Of a stretch of DNA of 64,000 bases, positions 55,423 through 64,000 are shown in pieces. The notes below the pieces were generated by a model. It was not told the origin of the DNA. It did no database searches and saw only the letters and a list, made by a program, of their open reading frames with translations. Numbering within the stretch: the first letter of the stretch is position 1; each line of letters starts with the position of its first letter. Source of the stretch: Teredinibacter sp. KSP-S5-2 (GTDB lineage Bacteria; Pseudomonadota; Gammaproteobacteria; Pseudomonadales; Cellvibrionaceae); assembly GCF_032773895.1 (NCBI RefSeq), contig NZ_CP120416.1, positions 3,749,001 to 3,813,000 on the forward strand, given 5' to 3'. Position numbers and translations under genes: made by a program.

Positions 55423-55894
55423 GACGCAGAACCTCCTGCACTTGCTGGATTCCTTTTTTAATTCTTGGATAAGTACCGCAACGACATAAATTACCCGACA
55501 TCGCATCATCGATCTGCTCGCCGGAAGCATCAGGAAATGAAGATAACAAGGCAGTTGCAGTAATAATTTGCCCCGGCTGACAATACCCACATTGAGGTAC
55601 GCTCTCCTCCTTCCATACGGCCTGGACATTTTCAGCAACGGCTTTGACTGGGGAAGAAGACTCGGCAACACCTTCGATCGTTGTAACAGATTTATTCAAT
55701 ACAGCAGCAATGGATAACGCACACGAACGCATTGACTGGCCGTCAATAAGTACCGAGCAACTACCACACTGACCGATACCACAACCGTATTTTGTTCCAG
55801 TCAAACCGAGCGTATCTCGTAAAAACCATAAGAGCGGCATATCCAATGCCACGTCAACAACAACCGACTTACCATTAACTGTTAGCTCGTTCAC
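55415..55894 (-). CDS. 2Fe-2S subunit of IorAB-type oxidoreductase, second copy
   Basis: 159 aa with cluster motifs CGIGQCGSCSVLIDG, CGYCQPGQIITATALL and LCRCGTYPRIKKG. Same architecture as the copy at 13.2-13.7 kb. It leads the operon (2Fe-2S subunit, Mo subunit, aldo/keto reductase) and overlaps the Mo subunit by 8 bp, implying translational coupling. It shuttles electrons from the molybdenum centre to an external acceptor, probably a cytochrome c encoded elsewhere. Confidence 0.92.
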   Translation of the reverse strand: MNELTVNGKSVVVDVALDMPLLWFLRDTLGLTGTKYGCGIGQCGSCSVLIDGQSMRSCALSIAAVLNKSVTTIEGVAESSSPVKAVAENVQAVWKEESVPQCGYCQPGQIITATALLSSFPDASGEQIDDAMSGNLCRCGTYPRIKKGIQQVQEVLRRG

Positions 55895-56200
55895 TTTTCA
55901 CCTCAAAATTCAAACCAGGAGCATGAAATAAACTTGAAAATCCACCATACCAAACTACCATTTACTTCGCATTATTAATCCAATATTGATTTATGAATAA
56001 TGCATATTCATTCCTTCCACAATCAAATCAACTTTCCTGTAATACGCGCCTGAATGTCAAATTTGTCGACAGGTGAATATCTCTGAAAATCCAGTAGAAT
56101 TAAACAGCTTTTTGCTTCGTGCAGTGCTAAAGTGCACAGAGAAGGGAAAGATAAAAAGTAATAAATACAGAATCCATAGGGTATTTAGAGAAGCGAAAAG
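55895..56200. other. Divergent promoter region between IorA2 and AsnB-like genes
   Basis: About 306 bp, AT-rich, no gene. It should contain both promoters. No strong operator palindrome was recognised. Confidence 0.5.
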
Positions 56201-58171
56201 ATGTGTGGTATCGCTGGGGTTATCGCCAATTCAAAATTAGACATTGAGTGCGAAGCAACCGCGATCTCAATGGCGAACAGCCTTTATCACCGAGGCCCCG
56301 ACGGAGCCGGCTACTACTCAGATGAATCAGCTCTACTGGTTCATACCCGCCTAAGTATTATCGATTTACACAGTGGTGACCAGCCAATTCACAATGAAGA
56401 CAAATCGGTTTGGATCGTCTTCAATGGAGAAATATATAACTATATTGAATTACGCGAAGCACTAATTCATAAAGGCCACCGCTTTTATACAAAGTCTGAT
56501 ACTGAAGTTATTGTCCATTTATATGACGAATATGGAACGGATTTCATTCACTATTTAAATGGTCAATTTGCTATTTGCTTATGGGATAAGAACAAACGCA
56601 AAGCAATATTAGCCAGAGACAGAGTCGGTATTGCTCCTCTTTATTTCACATTAAAACAGGATCACCTAATATTCGCATCGGAAATAAAGGCGATCCTCAG
56701 TACCGGGAACACTCCCCCCAGTTTAAACGTTAATGCACTCGATCAACTGCTAACATTCTGGGCTCCGGTATCACCAAACACAATATTTAATGATATTTAC
56801 GAATTACCTCCCGGAGAGATGGCCGTTTATCAGAATGGTCGCTTAGAAAAAAACACATACTGGGATATGGATTTCCCAGAAAAGGGCCAACACACAAACA
56901 TTAGTGAAAAAGAAGCCTGCGAAAAAATTCACGATTTACTCGTAGACGCCACACAAATTCGATTGCGCTCGGATGTCCCTGTAGCCACCTACCTTTCCGG
57001 CGGCTTGGACTCCTCTATTCTCGCTTCATGTATAAATAAATTTAGCGATACAAAACTGACTACTTTCTCGTTGACTTTTGCCGATAAAAATATGGACGAA
57101 AGTCAATACCAACAACAACTGGTGGAGCAGCTTAATACCGACCATCGCAGCATTGCCTGTCACGAACCAGACATTGCTAAACACTTTTTATCCAGCATTC
57201 AACATATCGAAAGCCCTATAATTCGTACAGCCCCAATTCCTATGGGGATGCTTTCCAGTCTGGTTAAGGAAAACCACTATAAAGTGGTATTAACCGGAGA
57301 AGGTGCCGATGAGATATTTGGTGGTTACGATTTGTTTAAGGAAACCAAATTACGTCAGTTTTGGTCCAGGCAACCAGATTCCACCTGGAGGCCAAGACTC
57401 ATACAACGTTTGTACCCTTACCTCAACCTTGCCCAGGGAAAAGCCAATATTTATTTACAGAATTTTTTTGGTGGTGGCGTAGAGCAGCCTGATCACCCAC
57501 TTTTTTCCCATATGCCTCGCTGGTTATCAACAAGCAAAATCAAACAGTTCTATTCGCCCCGAACAAAAGAAAACTTATCCGAACAAGCTGAAAAACAATT
57601 AATTAACCGCCTTCCAACGAAATTTGAAAGCTGGCCATCATTTAATAAAGCGCAATATCTGGAAGTAAAAACGCTTATGGGTGGCTACCTGCTCAGTTCT
57701 CAAGGCGACAGAATGCTAATGAAGAACTCTATTGAAGGGCGATTCCCGTTTTTAGATCACAGGTTAATTGAATTTACCAACCAGCTCGACCCTCGTTTAA
57801 AAATGAAGGTACTTAACGAAAAGTATATTTTGAAGCGCGCGATGGGCAAATACCTTCCTGACGCTATAACCAATCGCTATAAACAACCCTATCGAGCACC
57901 AAACATCCCCTCCTTCTTTGGCGAGCACAGTCCAGAATTTGTTGATGAATTGCTCGACCAGAGTAAAGTAGATGGTTATGGATACTTTGATGGCAAGAAA
58001 GTCGCCATGCTGGTTAAGAAGATAAAATCGGGAAGAAGTATTGGTCAAAAAGATAACATGGCTTTAGTCGCAATATTATCTACTCAAGCCTGGCATCACT
58101 TATTTATTGATAACACCAGAACTGTATTATCAGAAAAACAACAATTTACTCAGGTTAAACGAATTAACTAA
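56201..58171 (+). CDS. AsnB-type glutamine-dependent amidotransferase
   Basis: 656 aa. N-terminal Ntn glutaminase domain starting MCGIAGV (Cys2 becomes the nucleophile) with LYHRGPDGAGYYS, LSIIDLHSGDQPI and FNGEIYNYIELR. The C-terminal ATP-pyrophosphatase synthetase domain has YLSGGLDSSILAS, GEGADEIFGGYD and SIEGRFPFLDHRLIEF. It is about 100 aa longer than E. coli AsnB and of the class found in secondary-metabolite and polysaccharide clusters. It adenylates a carboxylate and amidates it with glutamine-derived ammonia. First gene of a five-gene unit with an acyl carrier protein and AMP-ligase, so the substrate may not be aspartate. Confidence 0.9.
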   Translation: MCGIAGVIANSKLDIECEATAISMANSLYHRGPDGAGYYSDESALLVHTRLSIIDLHSGDQPIHNEDKSVWIVFNGEIYNYIELREALIHKGHRFYTKSDTEVIVHLYDEYGTDFIHYLNGQFAICLWDKNKRKAILARDRVGIAPLYFTLKQDHLIFASEIKAILSTGNTPPSLNVNALDQLLTFWAPVSPNTIFNDIYELPPGEMAVYQNGRLEKNTYWDMDFPEKGQHTNISEKEACEKIHDLLVDATQIRLRSDVPVATYLSGGLDSSILASCINKFSDTKLTTFSLTFADKNMDESQYQQQLVEQLNTDHRSIACHEPDIAKHFLSSIQHIESPIIRTAPIPMGMLSSLVKENHYKVVLTGEGADEIFGGYDLFKETKLRQFWSRQPDSTWRPRLIQRLYPYLNLAQGKANIYLQNFFGGGVEQPDHPLFSHMPRWLSTSKIKQFYSPRTKENLSEQAEKQLINRLPTKFESWPSFNKAQYLEVKTLMGGYLLSSQGDRMLMKNSIEGRFPFLDHRLIEFTNQLDPRLKMKVLNEKYILKRAMGKYLPDAITNRYKQPYRAPNIPSFFGEHSPEFVDELLDQSKVDGYGYFDGKKVAMLVKKIKSGRSIGQKDNMALVAILSTQAWHHLFIDNTRTVLSEKQQFTQVKRIN

Positions 58172-58190
58172 TCCATTGGGGGCTATATTA

Positions 58191-58436
58191 ATGTCAACAG
58201 AAGCAAAACTTCGTCACTATATTCTGGAGAATTATCTTTTTACCGACGATCAATCTCAACTCGACAACACAGATTCGTTTATGGAGAAAGGTATTTTAGA
58301 TTCGACGGGCATCATGGAAGTTATCTTCTTCATCGAAGAGGAATTTGGTGTTCAAGTGGCCGATGAAGAAATGATTCCGGAAAACCTGGATTCAGTAAAT
58401 AACCTGGTTAACTTTATCAACAAGAAAACAGCATAA
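58191..58436 (+). CDS. Stand-alone acyl carrier protein
   Basis: 81 aa from the ATG at 58191 (GGGGG 9 nt upstream); a longer in-frame start lies inside asnB and is rejected. Four-helix carrier fold with the phosphopantetheine site S38 in GILDSTGIMEVIFFIEEEFG and the acidic helix II/III pattern DEEMIPENLDSVNNLVNFI. The DST context (instead of DSL) is common in carriers paired with discrete AMP-ligases. It ends 4 bp before the ligase gene. It would hold an acyl or amino-acyl group as a thioester. Confidence 0.9.
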   Translation: MSTEAKLRHYILENYLFTDDQSQLDNTDSFMEKGILDSTGIMEVIFFIEEEFGVQVADEEMIPENLDSVNNLVNFINKKTA

Positions 58437-58440
58437 AACC

Positions 58441-59898
58441 ATGAAAACATTAGTCGATCAATTTCTGGAAATCGTCTCTTCTTGCGAGAATAATACCGCA
58501 ATAATCCAAGGCGAACAGACAACCAGCTATCGACAATTAAAGCAAAAAATTCTATCTGCAACGCACTTTCTATCAACAAAAGGTATTCAACCAGGAGATA
58601 GAGTTTGCCTGCTTATGGAAAATAGTGCGGATTATGTAGCTCTGTATTATGCAATTTGGGCAACAGGAGCCGTTGCTGTTGCGCTGAACACCGGGTTGAT
58701 GGATGAAGATATTCAAAACCTATGCACGCACTGTGGAAGCAAAATCCTGATCCACGACTCCAGACATGTATTTGCCTCAGATAGTATTTCAGTATTTGAA
58801 TCCAGCGAGATCTCCGAAATAAATTCTTCACATGAAATACTTAAACTACCTAAACTTGAAGACACCGCCTCAATTATTTATACCTCTGGCACAACCGGAC
58901 ACCCCAAAGGGGTCACTCTCAGCCACAAAAACCTGGCCTCCAATACAAACTCGATCATTCAGTATCTCAAGCTTACCGCTGCTGACAGGGTAATGTGCAT
59001 ACTGCCTTTTTTCTATTCATACGGTAATTCACTTTTGCATACCCACCTCGCCGTCGGAGGCTCCCTGGTTCTGGAGAATTCGTTTATGTACCCACAAAAG
59101 GTACTGGAAAAAATGCAGGCAACCCAGGCAACAGGTTTTTCTGGTGTACCGTCAACATTTACCATGCTATTGGACCGAAGCAAATTACACGCGACTCAAA
59201 TTCCCAGCTTGCGTTATGTAACACAAGCCGGTGGCGGCATGTCGGCAACCGATATAGAACACTTCACCTCAGCCTGGCATAACATGGACTTTATCGTAAT
59301 GTATGGGCAAACCGAAGCCAGCGCCAGACTAACTTACTTGCCGGCGAGTATGCTTTTAAAAAAAATGGGCTCAGCAGGTAAAGCGATTCCCGGAGTGGAA
59401 ATTATTGTCCGCGATGAACAGGGCAACCCATGCCCCGCCGGTACACAAGGGGAAATTACCGCGCGAGGCCCGAATATTATGCAAGGTTATTGGAATGATC
59501 AGGCCGAAACGGAAAAAGCCGTCCAGCAAAACTGGCTATATACCGGTGATTTAGGTTATCAGGATGAAGACGGCTATATTTATATTATTGGCCGTAATAA
59601 AGAAATGATTAAAACCGGGGCGCACAGAATTGCGCCAAGAGAAATCGAAGAGAAAATCGGAGAATTACCTGGCGTATTGGAAGTCGCTGTCGCGGGCATA
59701 CCAGATAGAATTATGGGGCAGGTTATAAAGGCATATATCGTAAAAAGCACGGAGTCACCAGAAACCCTAGAACCTCGCGAGATAATGAGACACTGTAAAG
59801 AGAAACTTGCCAGCTATAAAATACCGAAAAAAATTGAATTTGTATCCGCTTTGCCAAAAACTGCTTCAGGCAAAGTTCAAAAACATTTGCTTATGTAA
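58441..59898 (+). CDS. AMP-forming acyl/aminoacyl-ACP ligase
   Basis: 485 aa ANL-superfamily adenylating enzyme. The P-loop is SIIYTSGTTGHPKGVTLSH (A3), A5 is VMYGQTEASARLTYLP, A7/A8 is YTGDLGYQDEDGYIYIIGRNKEMIKTGAHRI, and A10 is PKTASGKVQKHLL with the catalytic Lys. Complete but compact. It activates a carboxylic acid as the adenylate and loads it onto a thiol, most likely the carrier protein encoded 4 bp upstream. The substrate is not predictable by eye; the class overlaps fatty-acyl, aryl and amino-acid ligases. Confidence 0.9.
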   Translation: MKTLVDQFLEIVSSCENNTAIIQGEQTTSYRQLKQKILSATHFLSTKGIQPGDRVCLLMENSADYVALYYAIWATGAVAVALNTGLMDEDIQNLCTHCGSKILIHDSRHVFASDSISVFESSEISEINSSHEILKLPKLEDTASIIYTSGTTGHPKGVTLSHKNLASNTNSIIQYLKLTAADRVMCILPFFYSYGNSLLHTHLAVGGSLVLENSFMYPQKVLEKMQATQATGFSGVPSTFTMLLDRSKLHATQIPSLRYVTQAGGGMSATDIEHFTSAWHNMDFIVMYGQTEASARLTYLPASMLLKKMGSAGKAIPGVEIIVRDEQGNPCPAGTQGEITARGPNIMQGYWNDQAETEKAVQQNWLYTGDLGYQDEDGYIYIIGRNKEMIKTGAHRIAPREIEEKIGELPGVLEVAVAGIPDRIMGQVIKAYIVKSTESPETLEPREIMRHCKEKLASYKIPKKIEFVSALPKTASGKVQKHLLM

Positions 59899-59915
59899 CA
59901 CACAGAGGGACAAAC

Positions 59916-60929
59916 GTGACGACCAACATTGATGCCGTAGTGGACGAACTTTTACATTTTGATAAAGACGCAATGATTGAATCTATCACCAGTCAAATGC
60001 GACAGCTTTTACGTACACGACTGCGACGTCGTGGCCTGATAGTGGCTATATCTGGTGGAATCGACAGCTCTTGCAGTGCTGCTTTGGCGGTAGAGGCAAT
60101 AGGCAAAGACAAAGTGTTTGGTTTGCTTTTACCTGAACAGGACTCCTCATCTTTCAGCAGCGATCGAGGGCAAATGCTCGCAGAGCATTTGGGAATAGAA
60201 TACTTAAAGCATAATATCGCACCGGCATTGGAAGCCATTGGCTGCTACCAATGGCGGGATGAGGCGATTCAAACCACTTTCCCCGAGTACACCAAAGGCT
60301 GGAAAAATAAAATTGCGATTGAAGGCGGCACATCAGGCCAAATCAATCGATTTAAACTCGTTGTACAAAACCCGGAAGGTCAACAGTTTGAAAAACGTTT
60401 AGGCTTAAGGGAATACTTACAAATTGTTGCAGCAACCAACTATAAACAGCGAATTCGAAAAACTGTTGAATTCTTTCATGCAGACAGATTGAATTACGCC
60501 GTGGTCGGCACACCGAACCGTGTAGAGTATGACCAGGGTTTCTTTGTTAAGAATGGAGACGGCTCTGCTGATATAAAACCAATCGCCCACCTGTATAAAA
60601 CACAGGTATACGCTTTGGCAAAGCACCTGGGGTTACCAGAAGAAATCTGCAATGCAGTCCCTACCACTGATACCTATAGTTTGTCTCAGGGGCAAGATGA
60701 ATTTTATTACGCCCTCCCCTATAAGGAGATGGATATTGCGCTATGGAGTTTAAATAATGGTAAGCCAGCGAGTTTCCTTGCAGAAAAACTTGCGATATCT
60801 GAGGAGCAAGCCGTCTATATATACAAAGATATTGAGACAAAACGTAAAACCACTGCCGTACTGCATTGGCAAGGGATAACCCTGGAAAAAATCGAGGGCC
60901 CCGTGACATCCATTCCATTAGGAGAATGA
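59916..60929 (+). CDS. NadE-like ATP-pyrophosphatase (NAD synthase family)
   Basis: 337 aa. PP-loop IVAISGGIDSSCSAALAVEAIG, and the NadE signature region VGTPNRVEYDQGFFVKNGDGSADIKPIAHLYKTQVYALAKHLG. It lacks the nitrilase-type glutaminase domain, so it would use free or delivered ammonia. It differs from housekeeping NadE in an enlarged middle segment (about residues 110-160) and Pro in place of Ser in GT(S)N. Embedded in the AsnB-ACP-ligase unit, it may amidate or otherwise modify a pathway intermediate; being a genuine NAD synthase is the alternative. Confidence 0.82.
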   Translation: MTTNIDAVVDELLHFDKDAMIESITSQMRQLLRTRLRRRGLIVAISGGIDSSCSAALAVEAIGKDKVFGLLLPEQDSSSFSSDRGQMLAEHLGIEYLKHNIAPALEAIGCYQWRDEAIQTTFPEYTKGWKNKIAIEGGTSGQINRFKLVVQNPEGQQFEKRLGLREYLQIVAATNYKQRIRKTVEFFHADRLNYAVVGTPNRVEYDQGFFVKNGDGSADIKPIAHLYKTQVYALAKHLGLPEEICNAVPTTDTYSLSQGQDEFYYALPYKEMDIALWSLNNGKPASFLAEKLAISEEQAVYIYKDIETKRKTTAVLHWQGITLEKIEGPVTSIPLGE

Positions 60930-60931
60930 CA

Positions 60932-61993
60932 GTGAGCGATGCTTCTTCGACTTATGTTGTGGAAGAGGAAGAGTACCAGACTCTAACAGAGGAAGTGATT
61001 ACTCTTCGTCAAGGCGAAGAGCGCTGGCAGGGTGAATATACCAACCACTACAACTGGTTTTATTTAAATTCACCTTACCCGTCAAAACGAATATTCACTT
61101 TGCGATTGGAGCAACAAGCTTCCCCCTTGATTGGAACACAAGGGTTATTTACACGTAACTGGAAAACCGATTTCGGTATATCCAAAATCAGTGTTATCGG
61201 AGATATGTATGTTGCCAAAGCACACCGAACACTTGGGCCGGCGTTGAAACTACTGCGTCACGTGACAGACCAAGCCTGTCAAGACACGGATATTATCTAC
61301 TCCTTTCCCAATAAAAATGCGGAACCGGTATTCAAACGTATAGGTTATAAAAAAGTTAACGATTTAACACGCTACTCGCGACCTCTTCGCTGTAAAGAGA
61401 TTCTTCAGTCACACCAAAAGTTGAAAATGCTTACACCTTTTTCCAGGCTGATTGATTTTTGCCTGTTTATAGAATTACATCTGCGTGGCTTTTTTACGCC
61501 GAATTACAATGTAGACATTCAACAGCCAAATGAAGACGAGTTAAACGATCTATGGGTCGATGCAAATATGCACTACTCAATGATAGGAAAACGTGACGCC
61601 GCATTTATAAAATGGCGATTAGCCAACCACACAAAGAACAATACCCAACTGGCAATCATCAGAAAGCAATGCGACAACACTATTCAAAGTTATGTCATCT
61701 TTGAAACCGACGCTCAAGGGCATATCGATATTGATGATATTCTTTGCCGAAACGGAGCAAAACAGCTTAAGTCCATGCTCGTCGCCTTTCTACTTTATGC
61801 CTACGGAAAAAAAATAAAAACCGTCTCCTTTGTTTTCTCCGGCAACAGTGAAATAAAAGATACTCTCAGTGCTCTACGCATGCATCCGCGAGAAAGTAAA
61901 CCTGTCTACTGCTATGCAAGCTCATCCTCACCAGAAAACGCGCTGATCAACTTTGCGCGCAGTGTTTTTATCACTACTGCGGATCAGGATTAA
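60932..61993 (+). CDS. GNAT-like acyltransferase-related protein
   Basis: 353 aa from the GTG at 60932 (AGGAG 7 nt upstream), 2 bp after the nadE-like stop; an ATG at 60926 overlaps that stop and is too close to the RBS. The N-terminal half resembles a GNAT domain (IGTQGLFTRNW, KISVIGDMYVAKAHRTLGPALKLLRHV, SFPNKNAEPVFKRIGYKKV). The second half (about 210-345) looks like a second degenerate GNAT-like domain. Tandem GNATs of this kind occur in polysaccharide and natural-product loci. It may transfer the ACP-bound acyl group to an amine; this is inference. Confidence 0.7.
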   Translation: MSDASSTYVVEEEEYQTLTEEVITLRQGEERWQGEYTNHYNWFYLNSPYPSKRIFTLRLEQQASPLIGTQGLFTRNWKTDFGISKISVIGDMYVAKAHRTLGPALKLLRHVTDQACQDTDIIYSFPNKNAEPVFKRIGYKKVNDLTRYSRPLRCKEILQSHQKLKMLTPFSRLIDFCLFIELHLRGFFTPNYNVDIQQPNEDELNDLWVDANMHYSMIGKRDAAFIKWRLANHTKNNTQLAIIRKQCDNTIQSYVIFETDAQGHIDIDDILCRNGAKQLKSMLVAFLLYAYGKKIKTVSFVFSGNSEIKDTLSALRMHPRESKPVYCYASSSSPENALINFARSVFITTADQD

Positions 61994-62449
61994 TAATCAA
62001 CTTCGCCCTCTTTTGTGAGACTCTTTTATCTAACTTTCGACTAAAGTCGAACTCCAAAAACAACTCTGATTCACATCCTGAAAACATATTGCGGATTATG
62101 TATAAGCTTTTTTTTCGAATCCATTTTTTATAGAAAATTCAGTCAAAACTGAAAGTTAGTTAAAAACAAAAACAGTTCGCATTTTCAATCCAATTTTGAT
62201 GAACATTCGGGGTTTTATGCTTAATATATTTGGCAGACACGCGTATTTATTTCTATTAGAAATAAATACGCTCGAATTCTATTCAAGTTGATTCTTTGCC
62301 TATCAATTTTCTATTGGTTAGGATTCGGCGTACAACCGCGAAACAACAACTATAAATTCGCACTTGTTCAAACAAACACCTTTGGCAAAGTCTGTCGTCT
62401 TGCCACAAAAAAACATAATAACAACAAGTATTTCTTTGAGGCTTTAACA
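61994..62449. other. Intergenic region upstream of the LPMO gene with a strong hairpin
   Basis: About 456 bp without a gene. It contains a perfect 14-bp inverted repeat with a 3-nt loop at 62241-62271 (GCGTATTTATTTCT / AGAAATAAATACGC) and a smaller palindrome TTCGACTAAAGTCGAA at 62036-62051. The large hairpin has no T-run on the plus strand and lies about 180 bp before the LPMO start, so it could be a leader structure, a terminator for the preceding unit, or an operator. Confidence 0.6.
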
Positions 62450-64000
62450 ATGAAATATAAGAATCTACTCCCAAGCTTTTTAAAAGCCGGAGTTGTAGCT
62501 GGCGGAACATTTCTGGCTATGGCTTCCCAACAACTATACGCCCACGGCTATGCGGACTTTCCTAAAGCCCGTCAGGCATTCTGTGAAGATGATGGCGGTT
62601 ACTGGTATCCACAAGATGGTTCCGGTATTCCAAATGCAGCATGTCGAGCCGCATTTCAGGTTTCAGGCTCTTTCCCATTTGTTCAGTCTATCGAACATGC
62701 CCGCCTAACGTCTGATTACAACAACCAAGCAGCAGTTGAAGCTGCCGTCCCCAATGGCAAGTTATGTGCCGCTGGCGACAATGCTAAGGCTGGTATGGAC
62801 ACTCCGCACCCGGATTGGCAAACACAACAAATTACCCTGGATGCTAACGGACAATTTGAATACCGTTTTTACGCAGCAACCCCACATAACCCAAGCTTCT
62901 GGAAGTTTTACATTTCCAAGCCATCATTCAACCCAGCAACAGATACACTAACCTGGGCTGACTTGGAATTGGTTGACGAAATTGGCAACGTACCAACCAC
63001 TGACATTAATGGCAAAAAGTACTATGTCATGAACGTTAGCCTACCAACCAACAGAACCGGTAGAGCGATCTTATATACTCGCTGGCAGCGTATTGATCCA
63101 GCAGGTGAAGGTTTCTACAACTGTAGTGACATTGTCCTTGGTGATGCTCCTCCTCCTGTTTGGGCTGACGAAGGCGCTTACGTTGACACAGCAACCAACC
63201 CTGTTGCCGGCGACCAGATTTGGTTCCGTGTATTTAACAGCAACGGTAGCGAAATCGTTTTCAAACAAAAAGACATTACTGCAGCCAACGAAGCGAAAGC
63301 GGTTTGGACATCAGAACTGGCTAACGACATCAATACTACTGAATCTTCAGTCCGTGTAGGTGTGCTTAATGCTGATACGGTTTCCTACAATGCCTCTGAT
63401 ATTTACGCTAACCGTGTTTACACTCTGGACGCGACCAACACGTATCAGTTGGACTTGAAAGCAGGCAGCAGCTCATCATCAAGCTCCTCTTCGAGCAGCT
63501 CCTCAAGTTCAAGCAGTTCTTCTAGCTCTAGCAGCTCAAGCTCTTCCAGCAGTTCTTCTTCTGGCGGTAGCAGCTGTACAGCATACGTAGACGGTGCAAC
63601 CTACAACAACGGTGATGTTGTCACTAACGGTGGTCAAAACTACGTATGTAAGCAAGCAGGCTGGTGTTCTTCTGGTGGCGCATACGCACCAGGAACCGGT
63701 TGGGCGTGGACTTACGCATGGGATCTTGCCGCGGCAGATGCCTGCGGGACATCTTCTTCCAGCTCATCATCAAGCTCTTCCAGCAGCTCTAGCTCAAGCA
63801 GCAGTTCATCATCAAGCTCTTCATCCAGCAGCAGCTCAAGCAATTCTTCTTCTGGTGGAACGGGTGACTGTGCAGCGCAAGGCGTTGATACAGCAACTGT
63901 AAATGCCTACCCGAACTGGACTCAAAGTGACTGGGCAGGCAATCCAAGCCATGCCACAGGCGGTGACCTGATGTCTGATAACGGTGCGGTTTACCGAGCT
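62450..64000 (+). CDS. AA10 lytic polysaccharide monooxygenase with CBM5 and CBM73-like modules (3' end beyond window)
   Basis: 517 codons visible, no stop before the edge. ATG at 62450 with GAGG 8 nt upstream. Signal peptide 1-31 places H32 at the mature N-terminus (YAHGYADFPKARQAFC), the first arm of the copper histidine brace; H146 in AATPHNPSFWKFYISK is the second. The AA10 domain runs to about 215 and is followed by a GbpA-like beta domain (about 218-335). Poly-Ser linker about 339-371, CBM5/12 about 376-432 (GTGWAWTYAW), poly-Ser linker about 436-470, and the start of a further chitin-binding module at C474 (YPNWTQSDWAGNPSHA). It oxidises crystalline chitin at C1, producing aldonic-acid ends. 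Confidence 0.95.
   Translation, partial: MKYKNLLPSFLKAGVVAGGTFLAMASQQLYAHGYADFPKARQAFCEDDGGYWYPQDGSGIPNAACRAAFQVSGSFPFVQSIEHARLTSDYNNQAAVEAAVPNGKLCAAGDNAKAGMDTPHPDWQTQQITLDANGQFEYRFYAATPHNPSFWKFYISKPSFNPATDTLTWADLELVDEIGNVPTTDINGKKYYVMNVSLPTNRTGRAILYTRWQRIDPAGEGFYNCSDIVLGDAPPPVWADEGAYVDTATNPVAGDQIWFRVFNSNGSEIVFKQKDITAANEAKAVWTSELANDINTTESSVRVGVLNADTVSYNASDIYANRVYTLDATNTYQLDLKAGSSSSSSSSSSSSSSSSSSSSSSSSSSSSSSSSGGSSCTAYVDGATYNNGDVVTNGGQNYVCKQAGWCSSGGAYAPGTGWAWTYAWDLAAADACGTSSSSSSSSSSSSSSSSSSSSSSSSSSSSSSNSSSGGTGDCAAQGVDTATVNAYPNWTQSDWAGNPSHATGGDLMSDNGAVYRA

Noticed and set aside
55423-55671. Extended N-terminus of the second IorB-like protein
   Set aside because: It lies entirely within the 2Fe-2S subunit gene; the Tat signal and AGGAGG place the true start at the GTG at 55422.

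Overview
This 64 kb window looks like the chromosome of a marine, chitin-degrading gammaproteobacterium. Two secreted chitin enzymes carry chitin-binding modules joined by very long poly-serine linkers, a style well known from Cellvibrionaceae relatives (Saccharophagus, Teredinibacter, Cellvibrio). A Cpx envelope-stress system, CmoM, CysK, TonB receptors and Tat-exported oxidoreductases agree with this. The exact genus is an inference.

Layout. 1-1.6 kb: cpxA (partial), cpxR and a divergent cpxP-like gene, with a textbook CpxR box between them. 2.3-6.8 kb: a GH18 chitinase and a secreted protein with a PPC domain. 6.9-11 kb: an AT-rich island of small unknown membrane and envelope proteins. 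It holds a perfect 18-copy octanucleotide repeat that sits inside a reading frame and looks like a phase-variation switch. 11-17.3 kb: a two-subunit molybdenum hydroxylase (IorAB type), a GDPD, a duplicated-domain secreted protein and a glycosidase lipoprotein. 17.6-24.6 kb: a reactive-sulfur module with a rhodanese, an MMPL/RND exporter, a LolA-like protein, a beta-barrel protein, a DUF2892 protein, a BigR/SqrR-type ArsR repressor and cysK. Three copies of the palindrome TTAG-N6-CTAA tie its promoters together. 24.8-31.2 kb: an S9 peptidase, an MCP, and a TonB receptor paired with a thioredoxin-like protein. 31.5-37.1 kb: a phytase-like lipoprotein and an ExeM-type nuclease; the nuclease has a three-unit Pho box. 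37.4-41 kb: an ABM monooxygenase, an HtrA/Sel1 lipoprotein and a GNAT.

41-47.5 kb: a divergent RpiR-controlled locus (KDG kinase, SSS symporter, RidA, N-acyl-D-amino-acid deacylase, DSD1-type PLP lyase). Read together these five activities form a route from C1-oxidised chitin sugar (N-acetyl-glucosaminate) through glucosaminate to KDG and KDPG. The window also encodes the AA10 LPMO (62.4 kb to the edge) and the chitinase that would feed such a route. MazG-like, CmoM and BASS-transporter genes follow. 50-56 kb: a double-HTH regulator, a solute-binding-like protein, an aldo/keto reductase and a second IorAB pair.

56.2-62 kb: a compact five-gene unit (AsnB-type amidotransferase, stand-alone acyl carrier protein, AMP-forming ligase, NadE-like synthetase, GNAT-like protein) that looks like a small biosynthetic cluster of unknown product. 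The most interesting points are the oxidative-chitin locus, the octanucleotide switch, the TTAG-N6-CTAA sulfur/export regulon and the AsnB-ACP-ligase-NadE cluster.
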